The position numbers and the translations under genes were made by a program. A stretch of 64,000 nt of DNA from Bacterioplanoides sp965219715 (lineage in GTDB: Bacteria; Pseudomonadota; Gammaproteobacteria; Pseudomonadales; Oceanobacteraceae), in assembly GCF_965219715.1 (NCBI RefSeq), contig NZ_OZ244785.1, positions 3,410,001 through 3,474,000 of the forward strand, in the 5' to 3' direction. Positions 43,382 through 53,070 of this stretch are shown in pieces. The notes beneath the pieces are model-generated. The model worked only from the letters and a program-made list of their open reading frames with translations, was not told the DNA's origin and did no database searches. How positions within the stretch are numbered: position 1 is the stretch's first letter; each line of letters opens with the position of its first letter.

Positions 43382-44176
43382 GTGTTGTCTGAACCGCTTG
43401 TTCAGCTGAATTATGCCAGCATTAACCTGCTTGAAGATCCCGACTTCCGCAAGCGGGTCATCGCCTGGTTGAGCCGTACAGAACGGCAACGGCTGAAACA
43501 ATTCAGACAACCGCAGCAGGCGGATCAGTATTTGCTGGCCCGGGCAATGCTGCGTTATCAGTTATCGCAAAAACACCCGGATATTCTGCCGCAGCAATGG
43601 CAGTTTGAAGTGGATGCTCAGGGTAAGCCGCAACTTACTCCTCTGTTTTCACATTTAAATATCCACTTCAATTTTTCGCATAGCGAAGACATGGTTGCGC
43701 TGGCAATCAGTGACGGGGTTGTGGTGGGGGCTGATATCGAGGCCGATACCCGACCGGTATTTAATATGGCGTTGGCGCAGCGTTATTTTGCTGACAGCGA
43801 AATTCACTGGTTACAATCGCTGCCGGTAGAGCAGCAGCTACCAGGCATCGTACAGCTATGGACGTTAAAAGAATCTTACCTCAAGGCAGAAGGTCTGGGG
43901 TTGAGAGTACCGTTGCGTAAACTGGTCTTTTCTTTTTCCGGAGCCCGTGTGCTGAGCCTGGAATTATCGTCCGATTGGGATGATATCAAAGGCTTTAAAA
44001 AAACAGATTTTTGCGCGCTGTATCGCCTTGGTACGAACTACAGTCTGGCGCTGACCGTTAAAGCTGATTGCAGGATCAGTGAGTCAGACGTGAAGGTGGA
44101 ACAATGGTGTGGTTTGCGACAAGACATACAGCACCAGTACTGCCAATTATTGAGAACGACTTCCGTTGAGAATTAA
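43382..44176 (+). CDS. 4'-phosphopantetheinyl transferase (Sfp type)
   Basis: 264 aa from GTG 43382 (TTG 43385 is possible; no clear ribosome-binding site). The Sfp-family motifs are present: NFSHSEDMVALAI, VGADIEADTR (Mg-binding Asp/Glu) and WTLKESYLKAEGLGL. It transfers 4'-phosphopantetheine from CoA to a carrier-protein serine. In this locus the obvious client is the aryl carrier domain at the N-terminus of the protein at 50875. It is 20 bases after the dehydrogenase and 8 before the MATE gene. Confidence 0.92.
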   Translation: MLSEPLVQLNYASINLLEDPDFRKRVIAWLSRTERQRLKQFRQPQQADQYLLARAMLRYQLSQKHPDILPQQWQFEVDAQGKPQLTPLFSHLNIHFNFSHSEDMVALAISDGVVVGADIEADTRPVFNMALAQRYFADSEIHWLQSLPVEQQLPGIVQLWTLKESYLKAEGLGLRVPLRKLVFSFSGARVLSLELSSDWDDIKGFKKTDFCALYRLGTNYSLALTVKADCRISESDVKVEQWCGLRQDIQHQYCQLLRTTSVEN

Positions 44177-44184
44177 TACACCCG

Positions 44185-45546
44185 ATGTCACACGCTACTT
44201 CATCCACTACTTCACCTGATAGCGGCCCAATTGTTGCCACCTTTTTCCGCTTTGTGATTCCTTCGACTCTGAGTTTGCTGGCGATCTCTACCGCCAGTGT
44301 GGTGGATGGCTTTTTTGTGGGTAACTATCTGGGTGCAGATGCATTAGCAGCGGTGAATCTGCTGATGCCTTATTTTGCCTTGCTGTTTGGTATTGCACTG
44401 ATGCTGGCGGTGGGTGGCTCAGTAAAAGCCAGTATCTACATTGGAGAAAAAAAATATCAGGCGGCGTCATCGTTATTCAGTCAGATATTTTTATCGGTGT
44501 TGGCAATAATACTGCTGGTTACACCGGTAGCGATGCTTTTCAGTGATTATTTGTTTGCGGCGTTAGGGGCAGATGCTTCGATATACCCGTTAATGCAAAG
44601 CTACTTCGAAGTTTTTTGTTTTGCCACCATCATGCAGTTGAGCTGTCTGGTGATGTATTACTTTATAAGAGCAGACAATAAACCTGAATTAGGTATGCGC
44701 GCGCTGATGCTGGGGGCGTTTATCAATGTTGCACTGGATGCAATATTTATTGGTCAGCTTGGTTGGGGAATTGAAGGTGCGGCCTGGGCAACCTTGATTG
44801 CGCAGACCATACAGTTAGCCTATATCTCGACTTACTTTTTCTCTGGCAGTAATAACCTCAGGCTGTTTCTTCCGGAATTTAATCCGAAAGAACTCAGCTT
44901 CAGTGCATTTAATGGTTTTTCTGAGTTTATTAATGAGTTCTCGATAGGTCTGGTGATTCTGGTTTTTCACTGGGTAATCAGTCGCGAGAGTGGAGTCGAA
45001 GGCATTGCTGCATTCAGTGTGGTGAACTACCTGATTTATATCAGTCTGATGGTGTACTACGGCATCATTGATGCCATGCATGTGTTGCTGGGGCAGAACT
45101 TTGGTGCTCGGCGGATCGATCGGGTAAAGGGTTTTATGACCATTGCTGCTGTGGCGATCACGGTATTGAGTGTTGCTCTGGTGATTATGTTGTTTGTGTT
45201 TGAAAGCCGCATCGTTGGCTTTTTTCTGGAGGAAGACGCACAACAAGCGCAGCAACTGGCGCAGGACTTTCTGCATATCATCTGGCCGATTTTTCTGTTT
45301 AACGGCTTTAACGTACTGATTTCTGCTTATTTAACCTCGGCGGAGCAGGCGCTGTACTCCACCATTGTCGCCACACTGCGCTCATTAATTTTGCCAATCG
45401 GATTTGTGTTGTTATTCAGCCTGATGTTACCTGGGATTGGTTTCTTGTATGCGGTGCCGGTTGCAGAAGCACTGGCGTTTTTATTTGCGTTTATTTTCTT
45501 TATTTATCAACGACCTGCAGTTCATGTTGAAAGAACAGGTGGTTAG
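44185..45546 (+). CDS. MATE-family efflux transporter
   Basis: 453 aa, twelve membrane helices in two six-helix halves. The first half begins FFRFVIPSTLSLLAISTASVVDGFFVGNYLGADALAAVNLLMP, a typical MATE N-terminal bundle. It exports small cationic or amphipathic molecules using a sodium or proton gradient. Last gene of the speA-like operon, 8 bases after the phosphopantetheinyl transferase, so it is the best candidate for secretion of the siderophore across the inner membrane (inference). Confidence 0.88.
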   Translation: MSHATSSTTSPDSGPIVATFFRFVIPSTLSLLAISTASVVDGFFVGNYLGADALAAVNLLMPYFALLFGIALMLAVGGSVKASIYIGEKKYQAASSLFSQIFLSVLAIILLVTPVAMLFSDYLFAALGADASIYPLMQSYFEVFCFATIMQLSCLVMYYFIRADNKPELGMRALMLGAFINVALDAIFIGQLGWGIEGAAWATLIAQTIQLAYISTYFFSGSNNLRLFLPEFNPKELSFSAFNGFSEFINEFSIGLVILVFHWVISRESGVEGIAAFSVVNYLIYISLMVYYGIIDAMHVLLGQNFGARRIDRVKGFMTIAAVAITVLSVALVIMLFVFESRIVGFFLEEDAQQAQQLAQDFLHIIWPIFLFNGFNVLISAYLTSAEQALYSTIVATLRSLILPIGFVLLFSLMLPGIGFLYAVPVAEALAFLFAFIFFIYQRPAVHVERTGG

Positions 45547-45607
45547 CAAAAGGCTATAAATCCAGACTCTTTGTCGGGTTTGGCTGCGTATCTGAAGTAC
45601 GTTTCTG

Positions 45608-45632
45608 GCCACAATCCCCTGTGTTTTGTGGC
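45608..45632 (+). terminator. Possible terminator after MATE gene
   Basis: GCCACAA / TTGTGGC (7 bp) with an 11-nt loop, followed by a pyrimidine-rich TCCTCTCTTTCTTTTT. The stem is moderate. Confidence 0.4.
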
Positions 45633-45694
45633 TCCTCTCTTTCTTTTTCTGTGAAAAACTTCTGAAACAATAGGAAATATAAAGAAAAATATAA

Positions 45695-45730
45695 TAATAA
45701 TGAGAAACAATCGCATTACGTGTGTATAAT
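45695..45730 (+). promoter_or_regulatory. Fur-box-like site and -10 of the asb-like operon
   Basis: TAATAATGAGAAACA (45695-45709) matches the 7-1-7 Fur consensus at 10 of 14 positions and covers the expected -35 area. A perfect TATAAT follows at 45725-45730, 35 bases before the first NIS synthetase. No canonical -35 was seen. Confidence 0.5.
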
Positions 45731-45765
45731 GCGCCAAAATCAAGTTCGACTGAACCAGGTTTCTT

Positions 45766-47679
45766 ATGAAATTTGCAGCAAGCACGATTGCTGAATACGC
45801 CTCTTACAATGCGTTTGTGAATGCGTATTTGCGTGAAATTGACGCCGGTGTCTGGAGCGATAATAAGCAGTTCTCACTTTATTCTGACTTTCCTTTTGAA
45901 TTAAAGGGCAGAGAAGTTGTTGAGTTGTTTTTATCCGATAGCCATCAACGGGTTGTTATGGATGTTGCCTACAAATCGAAAGTAGGGCGACATCATTTTC
46001 ACGGTGTTTATGTACGCACCGAATTTTCAGAAGGACCGGATTCAGTAGGAGAGGGATCAGAAGGCAGCATACATAGTTGCTGGAAAAGCGCTGATCTGAT
46101 GTATCTGCTGATTGCTTTCACCCGCCAGATTTATAAACGTCAGAATGATATTTCTGTAGCAGCCATTGAAGCTGACGATTCCGTCAAATTAAATGAGATG
46201 GAATTGCTCGGCCGTTTGCTGGGAAGTTATCAGGCAATGGCACACTTCCTCGCCGAGCGCGCCGGAGATAGTGCATTACACAGCACCGACTTTATCGATT
46301 CGGAGCAATCCATTCTATACGGCCACTGGTTGCATCCAACGCCAAAAAGTCAGCAGGGCATCGCGTTCTGGCAACAAGACTTTTATTCACCGGAACTGTG
46401 TGGTCACTTTAAGCTCCATTATTTTTCCGCCGACCAGTCCCTGGTGAAGCAAGGATCGTCGTTAACAGAAAAAACCAGCGACATTATTTACTCGGAAGTC
46501 ACTCGTTACGATGAGCTGGCGTTGCAATCTGGTCATGTTCTGATTCCGGTACATCCGCTACAGGCGCACAGTTTATTAACCCAGGACTGGGTGAAAGAGC
46601 TGATGAGTCAGGGAACGCTGCAGTACCTTGGTGAAGCTGGCGCTGAATATACCGCAACCTCATCGGTGAGAACGGTATTCAGTGAGTCGTCGGAATGGAT
46701 GATTAAATTATCAATCCCGGTAAAAATAACCAATTCATTAAGACTGAATAAACGCCGGGAACTGGAAGACGGTATGGTGGTGGAAAGTTACCTGCGCCAT
46801 ATTGGATTTCTGAATAATAATCCGCAATTTAAAGTTGTTGATGACCCTGCCTACATCACCATTAATCACCCCCATAATCATGAAGCCGATTCGGGTTTTG
46901 AAGTGGTGTTGCGCCGTAATCTGTTTACCCAGGATAAAGGGCGTGGTGTTTGTTCAATTCTGACATTAGTACAGGATCCGATTCCGGATGCCGACGGTTC
47001 TGTTGGTACCAGTCTGTTGCAGAATGTCATATCCGAGTTGGCTGAAAAAGAAGGCCGCTCAGAAAAGCAGGTTGCATCAGACTGGTTTGATCGATACTGG
47101 CACTGTGCCGTCGAGTCTATTTTGTCATTGTATGACGGTTATGGCATTGCGCTGGAAGCTCATCAGCAGAACAGCTTGCTTGATGTTTCTGAGGGATATC
47201 CCAGCTGTTACTACTATCGCGATAATCAGGGTTTTTATTTATCAGAACATTTTAAAGAAGAATTGGCGGGCGTGGGTGACAACCTGAGTCTGACCAATAT
47301 TTTCTATGATGATGAAAAAATCTTTACCGCTATATCGTATTACGTATTCGTTAATCAATTATTCGCAGTGATCTATCGTCTCGGGGCTGATGGCCTGATC
47401 GATGAAGAAACTCTGATTGCCCGCTGTCGTCAGCATTTATCTGACTTGCAGAAAAATATGCAGGGCGTGGGTAAACGTTTTATCGAATACATCCTCACCA
47501 GCGAGCGGCTGGATTTCAAAACCAACCTGTTGGCTCGTGTTAACAATATCGATGAGTTGCAGGAAGGCATGGAGCACGCAGTGTATTCGACCATCGAAAA
47601 CCCGCTGTTCTCAACATCTGATTTTCATAAAAGTTTCGTCACAGAAAATAAGGATGGACGCAGTGCAGTCTATAGCTGA
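45766..47679 (+). CDS. asbA: NIS siderophore synthetase, AsbA-like (IucA/IucC family)
   Basis: 637 aa from ATG at 45766 (AGG 8 nt upstream). IucA/IucC core: VHPLQAHSLL, the ATP-binding ATSSVRTVFSESSEWMIKLSIPVKITNSLR and the C-terminal FhuF-like part. NIS synthetases adenylate citrate (or a citrate adduct) and form an amide with an amine. Order and neighbours match asbA of Bacillus petrobactin clusters, where AsbA joins citrate and spermidine. Assignment as AsbA rather than AsbB rests on position. The next gene overlaps its end. Confidence 0.88.
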   Translation: MKFAASTIAEYASYNAFVNAYLREIDAGVWSDNKQFSLYSDFPFELKGREVVELFLSDSHQRVVMDVAYKSKVGRHHFHGVYVRTEFSEGPDSVGEGSEGSIHSCWKSADLMYLLIAFTRQIYKRQNDISVAAIEADDSVKLNEMELLGRLLGSYQAMAHFLAERAGDSALHSTDFIDSEQSILYGHWLHPTPKSQQGIAFWQQDFYSPELCGHFKLHYFSADQSLVKQGSSLTEKTSDIIYSEVTRYDELALQSGHVLIPVHPLQAHSLLTQDWVKELMSQGTLQYLGEAGAEYTATSSVRTVFSESSEWMIKLSIPVKITNSLRLNKRRELEDGMVVESYLRHIGFLNNNPQFKVVDDPAYITINHPHNHEADSGFEVVLRRNLFTQDKGRGVCSILTLVQDPIPDADGSVGTSLLQNVISELAEKEGRSEKQVASDWFDRYWHCAVESILSLYDGYGIALEAHQQNSLLDVSEGYPSCYYYRDNQGFYLSEHFKEELAGVGDNLSLTNIFYDDEKIFTAISYYVFVNQLFAVIYRLGADGLIDEETLIARCRQHLSDLQKNMQGVGKRFIEYILTSERLDFKTNLLARVNNIDELQEGMEHAVYSTIENPLFSTSDFHKSFVTENKDGRSAVYS

Positions 47680-49558
47680 TTTCGATACGCATAAAATTCT
47701 GGCCCGGGTCGCAGAGCAATTTTGTGAAGATCATGCTCCCTATATTGAGGCGCCTGCAAAAGCAGATGCTGAAGAGCAACGTGTGGTTCGTCAGTTTGTA
47801 GAAGCATTGCTGTATGAAGAGATTGTTAACTTTCAGGTTGATAGTCGGGCGATGCTGGCGAATGACTTCAGCCGCTTTGATGCCGTATTCGACAGTATTT
47901 ATACCTTTACCTTATCCGGTACTGAATTCCGCTGCTTAGGCGCACGTCGTATTTTTGAGCGTATTCGTATTGCTGATGGTTCAATCGAAATTGCCGACAA
48001 AAATCATTATCGCGAAGTACGCATCCAGGAGTTAATTGCACATCTGGATACCGGTTCAGAGACCAAAATGCGTTTGCTCGGTGAGCTGATGCAGACAATT
48101 GCTTTATGTCGCTGGAATACCAGTCATTTAGAGCATCATCTGACGCCGCGACGTCAGCTGAATTTTGCTGAACTAGAAGCGGCGATTACCGAAGGTCATT
48201 TGTACCACCCGAGCTTTAAAGCCCGTACCGGTTTTACCTTAATGGACCATATTCAGTATGGCCCTGAAGCAGCGAATACGTTTCAGCTGAACTGGCTGGC
48301 GATTAAATCCAGCAATGTTGAACGTAATTTTCCGACGGACGATAACGCTTTCTGGATAAATGAGCTGGGCGAAGAAACGTTTTCTGTTCTGACGCAACGA
48401 CTGGCTAAACAGGGGAAGAGCTGGGCTGAGTTTTCGTTGGTTCCTATTCACCCGTGGCAGGTTGATGCCATTCAGGAACGTGGCCTTGCTCAGGCTATCC
48501 GCTGTGGTGACATTATTGAATTGGGCCAGGCTGGTGATCACTATCAGGCGACACAATCATTACGCACGCTGGTGAATGTCAGTCATCCACAAAAAGCCAA
48601 CGTTAAAATTCCGCTCAATCTGGTCAGTACATCTTCACACCGGAATTTGCAGGATCATTTTGTTTGTACGGCGCCAACCATTTCAACCTGGTTGCAGGAA
48701 GTGGTTGCGAAAGATAAACACCTCGAGCAGCAGGATAATTTATTGCTGTTGAGTGAATACGCGGGATTACTTTATAAGCCGGAAGACGAAAACCAGGCGA
48801 AAGCCATGGACGGTTTGATTGGTGCCATTTTCCGCGAAAGCGTAGTGGATAAATTACAGCCCGGTGAACAGGCTATTCCCTTCACGGCTTTGATGTTGGT
48901 CGAATCCGATCAGCGTCCGTTTATTGCTGACTGGCTTGATCAGTATGGTGTTGAAACCTGGGTGAACCGTCTGATGGAAGTCATGCTGGTTCCGATCTGG
49001 CATATGTTGGTGCATAACGGTATTGCCTTTGAAGCACATTGCCAGAATCTGATTCTGACCCATAAAGATGGCTGGCCACAACGTATTGTTCTGCGCGATT
49101 TCCATGAAGATATGGAGTACGTCGAAGGTTATCTGAAGTACCCGGAGCATACGCCCAAGTTAGCCGAAACCGATCCGTATTTTAATACGATTCCGCTGGA
49201 TGAAGGTTTCAGTATGTCGGATATCGATGAGTTGCGTGAACTGTATATGGATACGGTTTATGTACTGAATCTGGCCGATTTATCCTTCCTGCTGGAGCGT
49301 TACCACGAATATCCGGAAGCACAGTTCTGGAATCGAGTACGCCACTACCTCGAACAATATCGCCAGTCTGGTATTACCGATCCTGCACGTATTGATCGCG
49401 TTGGGGCAAACAGCAAAAAAATTATTGTTGAATCTCTGCTGAAGAAAAAAATACTCAATGGCGGCACGCTGGATTATTTCGAACACACGGTGAATAACCC
49501 GCTGGCAGAAGTCACCACAGAACATACGACGCAGCAACTTGAAAACCAGGTCAGCTGA
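47663..49558 (+). CDS. asbB: NIS siderophore synthetase, AsbB-like (IucA/IucC family)
   Basis: 631 aa from GTG at 47663, which has AAGGA 8 nt upstream and overlaps the asbA stop by 17 bases; ATG 47654 is the alternative, and the open frame runs further upstream over asbA without meaning. It has VPIHPWQVDAI, ATQSLRTLVNVS and KIPLNLVSTSSHRNL (ATP site), FEAHCQNLILTHKDGWPQRIVLRDFHEDMEYV (catalytic-core block of the family). It should add the second polyamine arm to the citrate intermediate, as AsbB does in petrobactin synthesis. Confidence 0.88.
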   Translation: MQSIADFDTHKILARVAEQFCEDHAPYIEAPAKADAEEQRVVRQFVEALLYEEIVNFQVDSRAMLANDFSRFDAVFDSIYTFTLSGTEFRCLGARRIFERIRIADGSIEIADKNHYREVRIQELIAHLDTGSETKMRLLGELMQTIALCRWNTSHLEHHLTPRRQLNFAELEAAITEGHLYHPSFKARTGFTLMDHIQYGPEAANTFQLNWLAIKSSNVERNFPTDDNAFWINELGEETFSVLTQRLAKQGKSWAEFSLVPIHPWQVDAIQERGLAQAIRCGDIIELGQAGDHYQATQSLRTLVNVSHPQKANVKIPLNLVSTSSHRNLQDHFVCTAPTISTWLQEVVAKDKHLEQQDNLLLLSEYAGLLYKPEDENQAKAMDGLIGAIFRESVVDKLQPGEQAIPFTALMLVESDQRPFIADWLDQYGVETWVNRLMEVMLVPIWHMLVHNGIAFEAHCQNLILTHKDGWPQRIVLRDFHEDMEYVEGYLKYPEHTPKLAETDPYFNTIPLDEGFSMSDIDELRELYMDTVYVLNLADLSFLLERYHEYPEAQFWNRVRHYLEQYRQSGITDPARIDRVGANSKKIIVESLLKKKILNGGTLDYFEHTVNNPLAEVTTEHTTQQLENQVS

Positions 49559-49574
49559 TTGCTGAAGAAAAATT

Positions 49575-50825
49575 ATGATTTATTTAAACGACGATTATTT
49601 CGATAAAACCTATTTTGAACATTGCTTCAGCAATTTCAGCCAGCACGATATTCTTGGTAACTGCCAGGGCAAACGTATTACGGTGTGCATCAGCGATGCT
49701 GCCCTGTGGATTGCGCTGTGCCTGTATTGTCGCGATCAGGGAATTTCGGTTTTCCCATTACCAGTAGGAACGCCGGAAGAAGCGCTACGTCGTCGGGCAA
49801 AACTCAGCAACAGCCATTATCAGGTTATGGCTGACAATATGGATGATCTGCTGGCCAATATCGAAACGATTGGTGATCACCCGAACGATAACGTTGCGGT
49901 ATTGGTGCAAATGAGCTCCGGTACTACCGGGGAACCTAAATGCATTGACCGCAGCTGGACCAGTATTGATATCGAGCTGGAAAATTATATTCAGCATTTC
50001 TCAGATCTGGCTGATATGACGGCTGTGGTTGCCTGCCCGGTTAACCATTCTTACGGTTTGATTTGTGGCATTCTCGCCAGCATTAAACGTGGTTCTGAGC
50101 CGGTAATTATTACCAACTTTAATCCGAAATATATTATCCGGAAGGTGCAGGAAACCACGTCTCCGATTTTATATTCATCACCGGCGTTAATTACTACCAT
50201 CACCATGATGGTAAAGGCCGATCAACCGATTCACGCCATCATGACTTCCGGCACCCTGATGCAGGCCAGCTGGCTGGAACAGGCCGAGAAGAAATGTGTG
50301 AACCTGTATCAGCAATATGGCTGTTCTGAAGTGGGCTGTATTGCATTGGGTGGAAACCTGCGTTCGATTCATGATCAGGGCGTACCCCTGCCACATATTC
50401 GTGTTGAATCCGGTAACTCAGAAGAAAGTCCGGAAGAAATTGTTGTTACCACAGAATCCAACAGCATTGTGGCAACCCGCGATCTGGGTTATCTCGATGC
50501 CGATAACCGCCTGCATTTCCTCTCCCGTATCGACGAAATGATTAATGTTTCCGGCCTGAATGTTTATCCCGCGGAAGTTGAAAAGGTGGTGATGGAGATG
50601 CCTGGCGTCAGCGATGCGGTGGTATTTAAAAAGAACCATGCATTTGGTAACGATCAGGTTTGCTTGCAGTTCGTCGCAGACATTGAAGTACCCACGGAAG
50701 ATATTCGCAGCTGGTGTGCCAGATATTTAAATAAATATCAGGTCCCGATCCAGATTACCCAGGTAGAAAAAATTGACCGGCTTCCTAACGGCAAAGTCAG
50801 TCGCAAGGCATTGGCATTAGCCTGA
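49575..50825 (+). CDS. asbC: Aryl-AMP ligase, AsbC-like
   Basis: 416 aa of the ANL adenylating family: P-loop VQMSSGTTGEPKCIDRSW, YQQYGCSEVGCIALGG (A5 block), TRDLGYLD (A7), a short C-terminal lid and the A10 Lys in RLPNGKVSRKALA. Short for the family but the same size as AsbC (about 412 aa), which activates 3,4-dihydroxybenzoate and loads it onto the carrier AsbD. It is 16 bases after the second NIS gene. Confidence 0.88.
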   Translation: MIYLNDDYFDKTYFEHCFSNFSQHDILGNCQGKRITVCISDAALWIALCLYCRDQGISVFPLPVGTPEEALRRRAKLSNSHYQVMADNMDDLLANIETIGDHPNDNVAVLVQMSSGTTGEPKCIDRSWTSIDIELENYIQHFSDLADMTAVVACPVNHSYGLICGILASIKRGSEPVIITNFNPKYIIRKVQETTSPILYSSPALITTITMMVKADQPIHAIMTSGTLMQASWLEQAEKKCVNLYQQYGCSEVGCIALGGNLRSIHDQGVPLPHIRVESGNSEESPEEIVVTTESNSIVATRDLGYLDADNRLHFLSRIDEMINVSGLNVYPAEVEKVVMEMPGVSDAVVFKKNHAFGNDQVCLQFVADIEVPTEDIRSWCARYLNKYQVPIQITQVEKIDRLPNGKVSRKALALA

Positions 50826-50874
50826 ATACGCTGATGTATTTGAGTGAAGAACAAAGACCAGAATCGAAAAGCTT

Positions 50875-52170
50875 ATGATGACTAAAGAACAGATTGTTGA
50901 AGCCATATTTAAAGTGTTAAGTGAAAATATGGCGCATCCGAATGTGGATAAGTTTCACAGCGACGCACGCCTGTTAGAAGACCTGGCGCTGGATTCATCC
51001 ATGGTGCTGCAAATGTTAATGCTGCTTGAAGTTGAGCATGATATTGCCATCGACGAAAGCGCATTGATGAATGAGGACTTTGAAACCGTTCGTGCTGTTG
51101 CCAATACCTTGTATAAGGGCCAGAACCTCCCAAAGTATGAAAAGGGTCTTGAAGTCTATGAAGACGTCAAGATCCACTGTGTCGCCAGTAATTTAGCAGA
51201 AATCGTAAAACGTTTTCCCGAGCTGGATCACCGTATTCTTTACTTTGCGGTGTCTGATGCCAACGCCTGTATCAACGATCGTTATGTGCTGACTTACCAC
51301 GACGAAAATATCAATCACGATATTTTCTTTGATTGGTATGAGCGTTTATACGGCATGCCAATCAGTGCCTGGTATGATAAGCAGGCCAGTAAAGAAGATA
51401 ACCTGGCCAAGCTTGAAAACCTGGTAGAAAACCGCCAGCCAGGCCAGCACATCATGGTTATGCTGGATATGTTCCATTTACCGGAACGTGAGAACGAATT
51501 TAATAAAGATCCGTTTCCTCATTACGTGATGCTGGGTCCAACTAATAATCCTGACCTGTGGTTTATGTACGACCCGGACTATCGCTGGGAAGGTGTGTTC
51601 AAAAAAGATCGCATTCTTAATGCTGTTTCTCAGCCAACCGTTTCTGGCGGTTATTTATTCTCTGAGGTAGGTGCTCGTCCGACTCCAGCGAAAGAAGTAA
51701 ATGCTTTTTTTGAAGCGTCGGTAGTGCGCGATGCAAACCCGGTTACCGATATGATTCGAGAGATTATTCAGGCTCATATCAATGGTGAAGATAAAAACGG
51801 TGAACCACTGCCGCTGGATAACCTGATTAAAGCGGTGGAAGAAATCCCGGTGATGTCACCGAGAAAATACGCGTATGAACATGGCTTTGCATTTTTCTGG
51901 CGCGAGCTGGGGTTACCAGAACCTGAGTTTGATGACTGGTGTGATGTGATTGATGAGCTGGCGAAAAATTACAAATTAATCCAGTTCAATGCCATGAAAT
52001 TATCAGTAACAAAAAATGAAGCCTTTGGCGAAAAATTATTCCAGTTACTTGATCAGCAGGATGAGAGGGAATTCAGGCTTAAACAACGTTTAATTGAAGT
52101 GAAAGATATCTGGGCAGAGAAAGTGCTCAAGTCGTCTGACGCTCAGCAATTAGAAAGGGTTTCCCAGTGA
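50875..52170 (+). CDS. Fused aryl carrier protein and condensing protein (AsbD-AsbE-like)
   Basis: 431 aa. Residues 1 to about 85 are an acyl/aryl carrier domain with the phosphopantetheine Ser in LEDLALDSSMVLQMLML. Residues ~95-431 have the size and position of AsbE (about 330 aa), the protein that moves 3,4-dihydroxybenzoate from the carrier to a spermidine amine. In Bacillus these are separate proteins (AsbD about 90 aa, AsbE about 327 aa); here one uninterrupted frame carries both. The carrier domain would be activated by the phosphopantetheinyl transferase at 43382. The identification of the second half as AsbE-like rests on context and size. Confidence 0.78.
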   Translation: MMTKEQIVEAIFKVLSENMAHPNVDKFHSDARLLEDLALDSSMVLQMLMLLEVEHDIAIDESALMNEDFETVRAVANTLYKGQNLPKYEKGLEVYEDVKIHCVASNLAEIVKRFPELDHRILYFAVSDANACINDRYVLTYHDENINHDIFFDWYERLYGMPISAWYDKQASKEDNLAKLENLVENRQPGQHIMVMLDMFHLPERENEFNKDPFPHYVMLGPTNNPDLWFMYDPDYRWEGVFKKDRILNAVSQPTVSGGYLFSEVGARPTPAKEVNAFFEASVVRDANPVTDMIREIIQAHINGEDKNGEPLPLDNLIKAVEEIPVMSPRKYAYEHGFAFFWRELGLPEPEFDDWCDVIDELAKNYKLIQFNAMKLSVTKNEAFGEKLFQLLDQQDEREFRLKQRLIEVKDIWAEKVLKSSDAQQLERVSQ

Positions 52171-53036
52171 AATATTCCGTTTGCACTATCTCCTTCCGTC
52201 ACCAGTTGATCTCGTTGGAACGTATCGCTAATTGGGCTAAGTCTCATCAGTTCGATGCGATTGAATTGTGGGGAGTACACGCGAAAAACCTGCGTCAGTC
52301 TCCGGACTTTAATCTGGAATGCCTTGCAGAGCGAGGCCTGTCGGTTTCCATGGTGAGTGATTATCTGCCATTAGATGGCGACCTGCAGAGCGGTGTCGCC
52401 AGTGCCGAAACCCTGTGCACCATCACCCGCTCCTGGGGAGCGAATAAATTGCGTACCTTCTCTGGCAGCAAAGCCAGTGCAGACGTAAGTGAGGAGGAGC
52501 GTGCATCTTACACCGCCCGACTTCGCCAGTACTGCCAGGTTGCTCAGGACTATGGCATCGATCTGGTGGTCGAAACGCATCCTAATACTCTGGCCGATAC
52601 GCTGGAATCGACGCTCAGGTTAATCGAAGAAGTTAATCATCCTGCGTTGCGTATTAACTTCGACGTTATTCACGTCTGGGAAATGGGCAGTGACCCGGTG
52701 TTTGCACTGGAAAAACTGGCACCACTGATTGTGCATATGCATTTTAAAAATATTACCCAGCGTCATTTATTAAATGTATTTAACCCGGGCAATGTGTATG
52801 CACCCGCCGGAAGCCGCGAGGGTATGACGTCACTGTTTACCGGTGAGTACGATTTCAAGAAGCTGCTGACCTATGTAATGACGGAATCCAGCATCCCATG
52901 GCAAAACATGGATGCTTCGTTGGAGTGGTTTGGCCCGGATGTGTTTGCAACCCTGGATAAAGATCGCAAAGAGCTGGCCAGCCTGGAGTCTCAATTTATC
53001 AAACAGTCGCAACCAGAAACAGTCGCTCTGGTGTAG
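52167..53036 (+). CDS. asbF: 3-dehydroshikimate dehydratase, AsbF-like
   Basis: 289 aa from GTG at 52167, overlapping the upstream stop by four bases (GTGA). Xylose-isomerase-like TIM barrel with metal-ligand blocks VVETHPNTLADTL, INFDVIHVWEMG, HMHFKNITQRH and a late Glu in DASLEWFG. AsbF (about 280 aa) converts 3-dehydroshikimate to 3,4-dihydroxybenzoate, the catechol of petrobactin. Sugar-phosphate isomerases share the fold, but the operon makes AsbF the best reading. Confidence 0.88.
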   Translation: MKYSVCTISFRHQLISLERIANWAKSHQFDAIELWGVHAKNLRQSPDFNLECLAERGLSVSMVSDYLPLDGDLQSGVASAETLCTITRSWGANKLRTFSGSKASADVSEEERASYTARLRQYCQVAQDYGIDLVVETHPNTLADTLESTLRLIEEVNHPALRINFDVIHVWEMGSDPVFALEKLAPLIVHMHFKNITQRHLLNVFNPGNVYAPAGSREGMTSLFTGEYDFKKLLTYVMTESSIPWQNMDASLEWFGPDVFATLDKDRKELASLESQFIKQSQPETVALV

Positions 53037-53070
53037 TAACTGGTGCAGTAATGCGGATTAAGGATTCAAA

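Noticed and set aside
47417..47653. Upstream extension of the AsbB-like gene
   Set aside because: It overlaps the end of the AsbA-like gene and looks like out-of-frame translation. GTG 47663 has a spaced AAGGA.
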